Positions 17,273 through 27,299 of a stretch of 64,000 nt of DNA are shown here, one piece after another. Position 1 is the first letter of the stretch. Every line of letters begins with the position of its first letter. The translations under genes were made by a program, and so were the position numbers. The notes under the pieces were generated by a model, which saw nothing but the letters and a program-made list of their open reading frames with translations, had not been told where the DNA came from and searched no databases. Source of the stretch: Eggerthellaceae bacterium UBA5808 (GTDB lineage: Bacteria > Actinomycetota > Coriobacteriia > Coriobacteriales > Eggerthellaceae); the NCBI GenBank assembly GCA_002417975.1, contig DIDE01000086.1:26581-90580 (forward strand). The letters run 5' to 3'.

Positions 17273-19183
17273 ATGACACAAGCAGGCACAACGATATTCG
17301 CGGGGCCTCTTAACATACAAGAATCATATAGGGCCCGAGTGTGTAGGGCCATTCTTTCTGTAGTGCTGGTTATCGCTCTTTCAGGCTTTACGAATCCGGC
17401 GTTGGCGGCCGATATGAGTGTCCTTACTCCAAGCCAAGAACAGGTAGTTGATACATCTGTAACATCTTCGGATACGACGTCTTCATCTACATCAGCTTCT
17501 TCAGACAGCGCATCATCTGTAGACGCAGGAAACCATGCGTCTGTTTCTACGCTGTCGTCCACAAGTAGTACATCCTCGGATGCGGAAGCAGAATGTGCAT
17601 CGACAGCGGATTCGGGTAATCAAGCGCATAACGCAGCAAGTGCGCAGCAAACGTATGCTGCGCAGTCTGATTCTGTAGTGAGTGCAGATGAAGGACAAGC
17701 AACGGTTGCTAATAGTGCTTCGACTACGGTAGGGACGCAAGCAACACGCGATGATACCGATCGCTCTACGACAGACAATAAAGCTGCTTCTAAAACCTAC
17801 GCGGTTACCTTTGACGAAAATGGCGGAAGTGTATCTGCCCCCATTGCGCAATCGAATTTGCTTGAAGGCAAAGTCATTTCTCTTCCTAATTATGAAGGGA
17901 CCAAATCGGGCTACCAATTTGCTGGATGGTCGATCGATAGCGATGTGGTTGGTGCGGGTTCATCTCACTATACAAATGCTGTGTATGCTGCGGGATCAAG
18001 TTATACCGTAACTGATGAAGACGTAGTACTGTATGCGGTTTGGACCTCTGATGCTCCTGCGACGGCGAACTTTTTTATTCGCTATGATGGCGCGATTCTG
18101 ACGGAGCCACAGTCTCATTCAGCGTCTCAATATTCTTCTGGGATCTGTATTAAAGATGCTATTCCTCATGCAATGTTTCATGCTGATAGCACCGTTGGTG
18201 TAGGGGAATATTTAAAGAACATGCCAACTGATGAGCAGATTGCAGCAGTGTGTCGACAACATAATCCGTCGATACAATATGATCCGTTGACGCAATATGT
18301 CATGTGGTATGTCATTAAACATGAAGGTGGTAGCTGGCATGTTGATGGTGTTCTGCTTGATAAAAGTAAAGTAAATCTTTGCTATAGCGCAAATGCTGCT
18401 ACTGGTGTTTGGTCAAACATACCAGATGGCAAACAGTATTCGGTGGGTACCAAGGTAGCGGTAACGACGAATACCCCAACGCGTAATGATGGCTATACGT
18501 TTACGGGCTGGAATACAAAAGCTGATGGTACGGGTACATCGTATGCTAATGGCGCGCTTATAACGATGGATCAATCGTTGACGTTATACGCACAGTGGAA
18601 AAACGAACACGAGCCTACGACGGTACCTGGGACTAATCCTGGGTCTAATCCTGGAACTGGTTCTGGAGCTAATCAAAAGGTCCCTACTAACACACCGCAT
18701 GCCAATGCAGATTCATCGATTGCGGGAAGATCGTCTGCGCAAAGTCAGACTATAAAGAATGCATCGTTTGATCTTTTGACTACGCATATGAGTGTTGCTC
18801 CCCTTGAACATCTTGCGCTATTGGGCGCTGCGCTTACTTCGTTGGCTACGTCTGCACATGAATCGTTTGATGGGTCATCTGCGGATTCGGCTGCTATGCT
18901 GTCTGTTGAGCATGCGTTTACTGGATCGTCGCAGTCTGTTGTCCCTCAGGAGCAGGCTGACGAAGATGACCATGCATTTGATGTGACTTCATCCTCGGGT
19001 GGTGTTAACCCTGTCATTGCGTCTGCAATGCGCAACTATATATTGCTTGGTATGTGCATCACGTTTATCTATGGATTGAGCGTGCTGCTTCGCCGTTGTG
19101 CCTTTACTCATAAGCTTACTATGCGTGAAAATACAATTCTGTCTGGTGATTCAGCGAATCAAAGGACGCGCAGGAAACGTTAA
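17273..19183 (+). CDS. Secreted Ig-like/InlB-B-repeat surface protein, short copy
   Basis: 636 residues. A basic N-terminus and hydrophobic stretch (about 25-45, ILSVVLVIALSGFTNPALA) form a signal peptide, followed by a long Ser/Thr/Ala-rich segment (50-175). Residues about 178-255 (VTFDENGGSVSAP...GYQFAGWS) and 400-443 (GYTFTGWNTKADGTGTSY) are Flg_new/InlB B-type repeats, with an unassigned module between them. A second Ser/Thr-rich spacer leads to a single membrane helix (about 588-608) and a basic tail RRCAFTHKLTMRENTILSGD. There is no LPXTG motif. The region 178-443 is closely repeated in the giant protein at 20315, which lacks only the short distance between modules. The gene is followed by a broken copy of the partner membrane-protein gene. 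Confidence 0.82.
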   Translation: MTQAGTTIFAGPLNIQESYRARVCRAILSVVLVIALSGFTNPALAADMSVLTPSQEQVVDTSVTSSDTTSSSTSASSDSASSVDAGNHASVSTLSSTSSTSSDAEAECASTADSGNQAHNAASAQQTYAAQSDSVVSADEGQATVANSASTTVGTQATRDDTDRSTTDNKAASKTYAVTFDENGGSVSAPIAQSNLLEGKVISLPNYEGTKSGYQFAGWSIDSDVVGAGSSHYTNAVYAAGSSYTVTDEDVVLYAVWTSDAPATANFFIRYDGAILTEPQSHSASQYSSGICIKDAIPHAMFHADSTVGVGEYLKNMPTDEQIAAVCRQHNPSIQYDPLTQYVMWYVIKHEGGSWHVDGVLLDKSKVNLCYSANAATGVWSNIPDGKQYSVGTKVAVTTNTPTRNDGYTFTGWNTKADGTGTSYANGALITMDQSLTLYAQWKNEHEPTTVPGTNPGSNPGTGSGANQKVPTNTPHANADSSIAGRSSAQSQTIKNASFDLLTTHMSVAPLEHLALLGAALTSLATSAHESFDGSSADSAAMLSVEHAFTGSSQSVVPQEQADEDDHAFDVTSSSGGVNPVIASAMRNYILLGMCITFIYGLSVLLRRCAFTHKLTMRENTILSGDSANQRTRRKR

Positions 19184-19222
19184 AAGCACTGTAGACCGTC
19201 TAACTATAAGAGGAGCGTTGAT

Positions 19223-20049
19223 ATGAAAAAGAGCAGCATTATCATCGCTGCATTTCTTGTAGGTGGTTCAATTGTTCTGCTATGGGCTTGGTCCTATTTT
19301 GGCTTTGATCAAATAGACTATCCGTCTAGTCTTCTATTGTGCATTGTCTGGTGGGTACTTATTGTTGCTGCGGTGTCATTGGTCATCCATGCAGAGCATA
19401 AACGACGCGAGGCTATTCGTACGATTTATGTTGGTCCGCGTGTTTTATTTAACAGCGAGCAAGGTATTGTTGCTTGTCCCGATCCTGTTGCGCGTGTCTC
19501 TGTTATGTACGAAATGCTTAAAAGCCTGACGTATAATTTTCGCAAAGAGGGCAGCCGAACTTCGACGAATTCGACTACTGCTCTCTCGTGCGCACTAAAA
19601 AGTTCCGCGATGGGACAAAGGGCAGTAATAACGAACGCGTACTGCTCTGCGATGATCCCCATGCGACAGAGGATCTAGACTCTCTTCATAATGCCAGAAT
19701 ACTATCGAATGAGATTGCAGCATCTGATAACGCATCTAAGAATGTCTCTGATGGATCTATACCTGGTGACGGTCTTGCGCCGTCTGCTGATAGGGCAACG
19801 TTATTAAACGATGATTCTGCTGATACAGGGTTATGCATGCCCGAGGATGCGGGAGATCTCTACGATACATTCGCCCATATAAAATGGGAGGGAAGCGTTA
19901 TTACCATCAATCGCACGCATGGCAATCGCGCAAGGGAATTCCATTCTCCGCGGGAACTCGCTGTGTTGCTTTTGGATATACCTTCCGATTCAGACGATGA
20001 TGATCTTCCCACCGATTCTTGTCGTGCTGTTTCGTCCACTAAAAACTAA
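19223..20049 (+). pseudogene. Frameshifted copy of the two-helix acidic membrane partner
   Basis: The frame starting at ATG 19223 matches the intact protein at 27300-28148 through YNFRKE, then diverges and stops at 19678. A second frame to 20049 resumes the match (FDEFDY, VRTKKFRDGTK, then CMPEDAGDLYDTFAHIKWEG and SPRELAVLLLDIPSD). Adding one G to the GGG run at 19549-19551 would restore KEGQPNFDEFDY, matching KESQPDYDDFDY in the paralogue exactly in register, so a one-base loss in a G tract is the simplest event. Both halves keep good codon use, so the change is recent, phase-variable, or a sequencing error. If real, the first frame still makes both membrane helices without the acidic domain. 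Confidence 0.8.
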
Positions 20050-20183
20050 CGCTGAATTTCATTCTATCTGTCTATTCTGCACGTTTCGGATATAGCTGTT
20101 TGCTGTCCAGATGCTGCCCCTTGATACGTGCGTTGTGCTCTTGTGTATTGGGCTCTTTTTTGTCTCATTTGCCCCTTTAGACG

Positions 20184-20217
20184 GCAATGTGCAGAAACAG
20201 AAAGCAATGTGCAGAAA
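20184..20217. repeat. Direct repeat GCAATGTGCAGAAA, two copies
   Basis: Copies at 20184-20197 and 20204-20217, 20-base period, upstream of the giant adhesin gene. Together with TTATCATA (also found upstream of the 17273 gene) and a CGACAC/GTGTCG hairpin at 20271-20290 these are the only structured elements in this 265-base gap. Confidence 0.6.
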
Positions 20218-20314
20218 TGAGTCACATATATAAGGCGAATGCATTTATCATAATTGGTATGTAGATAAAACGACACATATACGTGTGTCGGTAAGCTTCG
20301 TTCGAGATGATGTG

Positions 20315-23300
20315 ATGATGATAGCAACGCATAAACATACTGCGACATCGAGAGGATTTCTAAACGTAAGGGATACACTTGCGGGCAAAGTGCTTGCGGT
20401 CTTTCTCTCGATAGTAATGGTCACCACTTTTTCTGGCTTTCCAACTCAGGCGGTGGCAGCCGATACGAGTGCTGACTCTTCAGCCCAGGACCAGACAGCA
20501 ACTACGGATACAGCATCGTCAGCTACTGCGGCGAGTGCTTCAAGTAGTGCGTCTACAACGTCAACCGCTGCGAATGATCAGACGACAGCTGCGGACGATT
20601 TAACCTTAGGCGCTGCACTTGCACAACAAAATCAGACGACAACCGATACGAACTCGGGGAGTACGTCTGAGGAAAAAGCAGCGATTGCTCTTCATCTGAC
20701 GAATGCTTCGATTACGATTGGCACGCAAACAACGGCTAATACGACCATTGACGTTTCGACAGGAGCAACGCTTTCGTTCACGCTTACTCCCGATAGCGGA
20801 TATCGTATTGCTTCGGTTAAGGTGACACACGGAGCAAATCAGACGGATGTTGCCTATACGCAGCTCAATGATGGCACCTATCAGGTACCTGCCGAATACG
20901 TTGATGCAACGCTGTCAATTACGGCTGTAGCTGAATTAATCCAGACTACAACATCAGGTGATTCGTCTGCTACCGACGATACACAGAGTGATGATTCTGC
21001 CGAAAGCGTATGGACCTATACAAAGCGTTCCGAGCAAAGCAATGTCATTGATGATGGTACGGCGAGCCAATCTCTGAAAGTTGGAGAGACTGCCAACATA
21101 TCGGTTGGCTCAACGCAAATGTATCGGACGTCATTCACCTCAAATAATGAATCTGTTGCTGTTGTATCCCAGTCATGGGGATCGACTGCCGAACTACGTG
21201 GCATTGGAGCAGGAACAGCACAAATTACCGCTACGTATAATGATGCTGGATGGGATTACCATACGGCAACATGGAATGTAACGGTTACTAATGATCATAC
21301 GGTTACGTTTGACGCAAACGGTGGGAGCGTGTCTGCCCCCGATGCGCAGACGGACTTGCTTGAAGGCAAAGTCATTACTCTTCCTGATTATACGGGGACA
21401 AAGTCAGGCTATCAGTTTATTGGATGGTCGACCGATAACAACGCGACTGGCGCAGGATCCTGGCACTATACAAAGGCTGTATATGCTGCGGGATCAAGTT
21501 ATACCGTAACCGATGAGGATGTAACGTTATACGCGGTTTGGGCTTCTGATTATCCCGCAACTGGTAATTTCTTTATTCGCCTAGACGGTACGATTCCAAC
21601 TGAACCGCAGCCTCATTCATCATCTGAGTATTCTCCTGGCATTTATATCGCTGGGTCTATTCCTCATGCAGCGTTTCATACCGACAGTACGGTTGGCATT
21701 GGCAACTATCTGAGCAGCGTCCCAACTGATGATCAAATCAAATCGGTATACAGCAAATATGATCCGTCGACTCAGTATGTTATGTGGTACGTCGTCAAGC
21801 ATGAAGGTGGCGACTGGCACGTTGATGGTGTACTACTTGACAAGGCAAAGGTAAATTTGTCGTATAACGCAAATGCTCCTACAGGCATCTGGTCGAATAT
21901 GCCTGATGGCGCGCAGTATTCCGTTGGTGCAAAGACAAATGTAAGCAGTAAGATTCCAACGCGTAGCGATGGGTATACGTTTACGGGCTGGAACACAAAA
22001 GCTGATGGTACGGGTACGTCGTATAGTGCCAATGACGCATTGACTATGGATCAGTCGATGACGCTGTATGCACAGTGGCAAAACGAAAACTGGATTACCA
22101 TTGCGGCTGGGTCTGTAACTAAACCGTATGACGGCACACCGCTGACAATTAATAATACGCAGTATACCGTTACGGGAAAGCTGAGTACGGGTGATTCGAT
22201 TACTGACGTGGTGCTCTCGGGGACGCAAACAAATGTGGGATCGAGCGCAACGACCGTCAAGAGCTATCGCATTGTTGATGCTGAAGGAAACGATGTGACG
22301 AGCTCGTACAAAAATGTTAACACGTACAATGGAACGGTAAACGTTACTCCGCTTGCACTTACGGTGACTGCCGCTTCCGCAAGCAAAACGTATGATGGCA
22401 CCGCTCTCACGGACGATAAGGCGACGGTTGATGGAACGCTCGCTAAGGGCGATAGCATAAGCTATGACGTTACCGGTAGCGTGACTGACGTTGAAACCAC
22501 AGCGACGCCTAATGTTGTGTCCAATGTTAAGGTTATGCATACTAATGCGGATAAAACGCAGACTGATGTGACGGGCAACTATTCGATTAGCAAAACGGAT
22601 GGTTCGCTTAAAATTAATCCTCGTACGGTGACGGTGTCGAGCGATTCCGCGAACAAAACCTATGATGGGACGCCTCTTGTTGCATCTGGCGTGCATTATG
22701 CAAACGATGCTTTCGCATCGGGCGAAGGCTTTGCCTCTTGCACAGCGACAGGTTCTCAGACGTTGGTTGGCTATTCCGACAATACGATTAGCTATACACT
22801 GAGCGCTTCGACTAAAGCATCAAATTATACGATTACAACCAAGCCCGGAACACTGACGGTTACACAAGCTGCAATGCCTTTGACGGTAACTGCGGGCTCT
22901 ACGAGTAAAACGTATGATGGTACTGCGCTTACCGACAATAAGGCGACGGTTGGTGGAACGCTCGCTAAGGACGACACCGTAAGCTACGTTGTTACTGGTA
23001 GTGCGACCAATGTTGCGGATACAAAGACAGATAATAATGTTGTATCCAGCATTAAGGTTATGCATACTAATGCGGATAATACGCAGACTGATGTGACCGC
23101 TAATTATAAGATCGCTGCCAAGAATGGCACACTCAGTATTGATCCACGGCTAATTACCATTACTGCGCCTTCTGCGAATAAGGCATATGACGGTACAGCA
23201 CTTACAGCGCCGATTACGAGCTCGCAGGATATCGCGACGGCACTTACGGGTGGGTCATTCGTTAAAGGCCAGGGCTTTGCATCGATCACTGCTGAAGGCT

Positions 23301-26300
23301 CCCAGACGTTGGTCGGTACAAGCGACAATGCAATTACGGGATACACCTTCGCTGAGGGAACTGCTGCCGAAAATTACAAAGTAACGGAAGCAAAAGGCAA
23401 GCTCAGCATTACGAATGAGAATCCTATTGCCCTTACGGTAACTGCCGCTTCCGCAAGCAAAACGTATGACGGTACCGCGCTTACGGATGACAGTGCAACG
23501 GTTGATGGAAAACTCGCTGATGGCGACAGCATAAGCTACGATGTTGCAGGTAGCGTGACGGATGTCGCAAGTGCAGCGACACCTAATATTGTGTCCAACA
23601 TCAAGGTTACGCATACGGATGCGAATGGAAAAGCAACCGATGTGACCGCCAATTATGCGATCACTGCCAAGAATGGCACACTCAGTATTGACCCGCGCGC
23701 GATTACTATTACCGCAGCAAGTAATCATAAAGCGTATGATGGTACAGCCCTTACTGATACAGACTGGTCGATCACGAATAATTCCTTTGTTGATGGACAG
23801 GGTCTAGCGACCGTTGCCGTTAAGGGTTCTCAGACGTTGGTTGGCACAAGCGACAATACTATTGATGCGTATACGCTTACTGACAAAACCGTCGCAGCAA
23901 ACTATACAATTACCGAGCAACCAGGAACATTAACGGTCGACAAGGCTGAGATTGCTCTTACGATTGAGGCGAATAGCGCGACCAAAACGTATGACGGCAC
24001 CGAATTGACTGATGCAGGGTGGAGCCAAAATGTCGATGACACGCTTATCTACACGGGACTCATCTCATCAACAGGTGATACGATCACTTCAGCTGATGTT
24101 AAGGGTTCGATTACCGATGCGGGATCGACCGCAAATGTGGCATCAAATGCAAAAATCATGCATGGCACTGATGATGTGACGGACAATTACAACATTACCT
24201 ATACGAACGGTGCGCTTACGGTTACCCAACGGCCGATTCTGCTTGTTGCTGACTCGGCGTCTAAAGCATATGACGGTACCGAGCTTACTGCTCCAACTGC
24301 CAAGATTGATTCGGGATCGTTTGTTGATGGCCAAGGGTTTGCTTCGATTCGCGTACAAGGTAGTCAGCTTCAGGCTGGCAGCTCGAACAATGTAGTAGCG
24401 GGTTGGGACTTTGATGCTGCGACCAATGCAAATAATTATGCAGTTACCACTCAAAACGGAACGCTTACGGTCACTAAAGCATCGATTGCGCTGACCATAA
24501 CTGCTGCATCGTCAACAAAAACGTATGATGGGAACGAGCTTACTGATAATGCATATGTACCAACAGGCCAGCTTGCGCAAGGTGATACGTTAGTAAGTGC
24601 GCAGGTTAATGGCGCACAAACCGATGTAGGAACAGGCATCAATACCGTTTCGCATGCAGTTATCAAACATGGAACTGCTGACGTAACGGACAACTACAAT
24701 ATCACGTACAAAGACGGTTCGTTGACGGTTACGCCTGCAGAAATTACCGTTAAGGCAGCATCTGCTTCTAAGGTGTATGATGGCACGCCGTTAACTCAAT
24801 CTAAGTACACAGTGACGGGTTCGTTTGCTGCGGGAGAAGGGTTTGCTTCCGTCTCTACAAAGGGCTCACAGCTGTATGCGGGATCGAGTGCTAACAACGT
24901 TGTCTATCAGCTTAAGGGCAATACAAAGGCGAGCAATTATAAGATCTCGATCGCCGATGGTGAACTAACCGTTACGCGTGCGTCTTTACCGATTACGATA
25001 ACTGCTACTTCTGATACCAAGACATACGATGGTGTAGCATTGCTCAATTCGAAGTTCTCGCAGACGAGCGGACAGCTTGCGACGGGAGATGAACTAGCGT
25101 CTGTTAACGTTACGGGCACAATTCTTGATGCAGGAACAATTAACAATGTTGCTTCTTCTGCAAAGATCATGCATGGCACTACCGACGTGACCGATAACTA
25201 TACGATCACCTATGTTGCTGGCACTCTCACAGTTAATCCGCGCTTAATTACTATCATGGCGCCTTCGAGCACTAAACCGTATGATGGCACAGCTTTGACA
25301 GCGGCGATTACCAATCAGCAAGATATTGCGACGGCACTCATTGGCGGCTCCTTTGTGAGCGGTCAAGGTTTGTCATCGATTACAACAAGCGGTTCTCAGA
25401 CGTTGGTTGGTTCAAGCGCAAACACGATTACAGATTATGCGTTTGCACAGGGGACCAATGCTGCAAACTATACGGTTACCAAGCAGCCAGGTACGCTCAG
25501 CATTACGAATGAGAATCCTATTGCCCTTACGGTAACTGCCGCTTCCGCAAGTAAAACGTATGACGGCACTGCTCTTACGGATGATAGCGCAGCGGTTGAT
25601 GGAAAACTCGCTGATGGCGACAGCATAAGCTACGATGTTACAGGCAGCGTGACGGATGTCGCAAGTGCAGCGACGCCTAATATTGTGTCCAACATTAAGG
25701 TTACGCATACGGATGCGAATGGAAATGCAACCGATGTGACCGCTAACTATGCAATTACGCCCAAGAATGGCACACTCAGCATTGATCCGCGTGCGATTGC
25801 CATAGCGCCAGAAAGCGCCAAAAAGGTTTACGATGGTACGCCCCTTACTGATAGCAACTGGTCGATTACGAGTGGCTCGTTCGTCGATGGACAGGGCTTA
25901 GCGTCGGTAACTGTCGAGGGTTCGCAGACGTTTGCTGGATCTTCAGAAAATGAGATCCTTAGTTATACATTTAATGACCAGACGAATGCAGCAAACTATG
26001 TGGTAACAACAAAGCCCAATGGACTGCTTACGGTAACGCAAGCTGAACTGCCGCTTACGATCACTGCTAAGAGCTTGAGCAAAACATATGATGGCACTGC
26101 GCTTACCGATAACTCCTATGAGATTTCGGGCGGGCAGCTTGCAACGGGCGATACGCTGGTGTCTGCCGATGTTGATGGTTCGATTACCGATGCGGGATCG
26201 ACCGCAAATGTAGCATCGAATGCAAAAATCATGCATGGTACTACCAACGTAACGAATAACTACAAGATTTCCTACACGGATGGCACGCTTACCGTGAATC

Positions 26301-27298
26301 CATGCGTGATTACGATCACCGCGCCTTCTGCAACTAAGGCGTATGACGGTACAGCGCTTACGGCGTCGATTACGAGCTCGCAGGATATCACGGCAGCAAT
26401 TACTGGCGGTGTCTTTGTGAACGGACAAGGTCTGTCATCGATTACAACTGATGGCTCTCAAACGTTGGTTGGCTCAAGCGTGAATACCGTGAGTGACTAC
26501 ACGTTTAAAGACGGCACCAACGCTGATAACTATCAAGTAACGACGAAAACGGGTACGCTGACCGTAACGCGTGCGTCGATTCCGCTTACTATAGGCGCTC
26601 AGAGTGCAACGAAACAGTATGATGGTGCGCCGCTTACGGATCATGATTGGGATCTTGTTGACGGAGTCCTCGCAGAGGGCGATTCAATTGAGGCGGTTAG
26701 CGTCAACGGATCGCAGACGAATGTTGGTACGTCGGCGAATCAGGCAATGCATGCGGTTATTATGCATGACGGTGTTGATGTGACGGCTAACTATTCAATA
26801 AGTTATCGCGCGGGATCGTTAACGGTAACTGCGCAGCCTGGAGTTCCACCTGCGGTTCCAGCAGCGCCGGGCACGTCTAACCCATCTAATCCGTCTACAC
26901 CAGGAACACCAGGTCAGCCTCCTGCGGGTACAACGCCACTGAATGCTGTTGTCGTTCCCGTAGCTAATGCAATGCAGACGTTGGTAAGTCCGCTAACGGG
27001 TGAGTCTCAAGCGGGGAATGCACAGGGACAGGTAAACGAAGAAGAACTCACCGATGACGACGGTACACCTTTAGGCGCATTTGATGCAGAGCCTGTGTGC
27101 TGGGTCCATTGGTACATGATGTTCGGCATTCTTGTTACGTTGATATACGGTGCGGGTGTACTTATTCGCCGTACTCTCTTTACGCGTAAGATGCATAAAC
27201 GTGAGAAGGCAATTTTATCTGGCGATCCAGTAGACCAGCAAGATGCACAGGAAACGATAGAGGCTAACCCAACGGTATGTCCAGGAGAGGAGCGTTAA
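20315..27298 (+). CDS. Giant MBG-repeat surface protein
   Basis: 2,327 residues from ATG 20315 (an upstream GTG at 20285 lies inside a hairpin). A signal peptide (about 25-50, LAVFLSIVMVTTFSGFPTQA) precedes a Thr/Ser/Ala-rich region, an Ig-like segment (about 235-325), and the Flg_new modules shared with the 17273 gene (about 328-595). Residues about 600-2170 are 18 tandem MBG/YDG-type domains of 85-90 residues, each opening with K.YDGT.LT. A Pro-rich spacer, one membrane helix (about 2268-2288, MMFGILVTLIYGAGVLI) and a basic tail RRTLFTRKMHKREKAILSGD finish the protein. No LPXTG motif is present. It probably extends far beyond the cell wall as an adhesin or stalk. The partner gene starts one base after its stop codon. 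Confidence 0.9.
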   Translation: MMIATHKHTATSRGFLNVRDTLAGKVLAVFLSIVMVTTFSGFPTQAVAADTSADSSAQDQTATTDTASSATAASASSSASTTSTAANDQTTAADDLTLGAALAQQNQTTTDTNSGSTSEEKAAIALHLTNASITIGTQTTANTTIDVSTGATLSFTLTPDSGYRIASVKVTHGANQTDVAYTQLNDGTYQVPAEYVDATLSITAVAELIQTTTSGDSSATDDTQSDDSAESVWTYTKRSEQSNVIDDGTASQSLKVGETANISVGSTQMYRTSFTSNNESVAVVSQSWGSTAELRGIGAGTAQITATYNDAGWDYHTATWNVTVTNDHTVTFDANGGSVSAPDAQTDLLEGKVITLPDYTGTKSGYQFIGWSTDNNATGAGSWHYTKAVYAAGSSYTVTDEDVTLYAVWASDYPATGNFFIRLDGTIPTEPQPHSSSEYSPGIYIAGSIPHAAFHTDSTVGIGNYLSSVPTDDQIKSVYSKYDPSTQYVMWYVVKHEGGDWHVDGVLLDKAKVNLSYNANAPTGIWSNMPDGAQYSVGAKTNVSSKIPTRSDGYTFTGWNTKADGTGTSYSANDALTMDQSMTLYAQWQNENWITIAAGSVTKPYDGTPLTINNTQYTVTGKLSTGDSITDVVLSGTQTNVGSSATTVKSYRIVDAEGNDVTSSYKNVNTYNGTVNVTPLALTVTAASASKTYDGTALTDDKATVDGTLAKGDSISYDVTGSVTDVETTATPNVVSNVKVMHTNADKTQTDVTGNYSISKTDGSLKINPRTVTVSSDSANKTYDGTPLVASGVHYANDAFASGEGFASCTATGSQTLVGYSDNTISYTLSASTKASNYTITTKPGTLTVTQAAMPLTVTAGSTSKTYDGTALTDNKATVGGTLAKDDTVSYVVTGSATNVADTKTDNNVVSSIKVMHTNADNTQTDVTANYKIAAKNGTLSIDPRLITITAPSANKAYDGTALTAPITSSQDIATALTGGSFVKGQGFASITAEGSQTLVGTSDNAITGYTFAEGTAAENYKVTEAKGKLSITNENPIALTVTAASASKTYDGTALTDDSATVDGKLADGDSISYDVAGSVTDVASAATPNIVSNIKVTHTDANGKATDVTANYAITAKNGTLSIDPRAITITAASNHKAYDGTALTDTDWSITNNSFVDGQGLATVAVKGSQTLVGTSDNTIDAYTLTDKTVAANYTITEQPGTLTVDKAEIALTIEANSATKTYDGTELTDAGWSQNVDDTLIYTGLISSTGDTITSADVKGSITDAGSTANVASNAKIMHGTDDVTDNYNITYTNGALTVTQRPILLVADSASKAYDGTELTAPTAKIDSGSFVDGQGFASIRVQGSQLQAGSSNNVVAGWDFDAATNANNYAVTTQNGTLTVTKASIALTITAASSTKTYDGNELTDNAYVPTGQLAQGDTLVSAQVNGAQTDVGTGINTVSHAVIKHGTADVTDNYNITYKDGSLTVTPAEITVKAASASKVYDGTPLTQSKYTVTGSFAAGEGFASVSTKGSQLYAGSSANNVVYQLKGNTKASNYKISIADGELTVTRASLPITITATSDTKTYDGVALLNSKFSQTSGQLATGDELASVNVTGTILDAGTINNVASSAKIMHGTTDVTDNYTITYVAGTLTVNPRLITIMAPSSTKPYDGTALTAAITNQQDIATALIGGSFVSGQGLSSITTSGSQTLVGSSANTITDYAFAQGTNAANYTVTKQPGTLSITNENPIALTVTAASASKTYDGTALTDDSAAVDGKLADGDSISYDVTGSVTDVASAATPNIVSNIKVTHTDANGNATDVTANYAITPKNGTLSIDPRAIAIAPESAKKVYDGTPLTDSNWSITSGSFVDGQGLASVTVEGSQTFAGSSENEILSYTFNDQTNAANYVVTTKPNGLLTVTQAELPLTITAKSLSKTYDGTALTDNSYEISGGQLATGDTLVSADVDGSITDAGSTANVASNAKIMHGTTNVTNNYKISYTDGTLTVNPCVITITAPSATKAYDGTALTASITSSQDITAAITGGVFVNGQGLSSITTDGSQTLVGSSVNTVSDYTFKDGTNADNYQVTTKTGTLTVTRASIPLTIGAQSATKQYDGAPLTDHDWDLVDGVLAEGDSIEAVSVNGSQTNVGTSANQAMHAVIMHDGVDVTANYSISYRAGSLTVTAQPGVPPAVPAAPGTSNPSNPSTPGTPGQPPAGTTPLNAVVVPVANAMQTLVSPLTGESQAGNAQGQVNEEELTDDDGTPLGAFDAEPVCWVHWYMMFGILVTLIYGAGVLIRRTLFTRKMHKREKAILSGDPVDQQDAQETIEANPTVCPGEER
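23401..23700 (+). repeat. Higher-order repeat, copy 1
   Basis: Aligns without gaps to 25495-25794; by hand I count 21 differences in 300 bases (about 93% identity). Offset is 2,094 bases (698 codons), eight domains. It encodes domain 6. Confidence 0.88.
25495..25794 (+). repeat. Higher-order repeat, copy 2
   Basis: Copy of 23401-23700 encoding domain 14. The flanking domains 5 and 13 also correspond (QDIATAL.GGSFV), so the duplicated block is longer than this core. Confidence 0.88.
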
Positions 27299-27299
27299 G

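Larger units (their letters stand above)
22105..26840 (+). repeat. Array of 18 MBG/YDG domain repeats
   Basis: Counting the K.YDGT or K.YDG signature gives 18 units at about 264-base spacing. Two alternating subtypes are visible: one with TVDG.L..GDSISYDV or similar, one with FV.GQG.AS......GSQTL.G. The array shows higher-order duplication (see 23401-23700 and 25495-25794). Confidence 0.9.

Noticed and set aside
20285..20314. GTG start for the giant surface protein
   Set aside because: The codon lies in a CGACAC/GTGTCG hairpin and lacks a ribosome site; ATG 20315 fits the signal peptide better.
21833..22696. 287-codon minus-strand frame and similar ones to 26428
   Set aside because: Antisense shadows of the MBG repeat array that recur in each repeat with the same Arg/Cys/Ile-rich composition.
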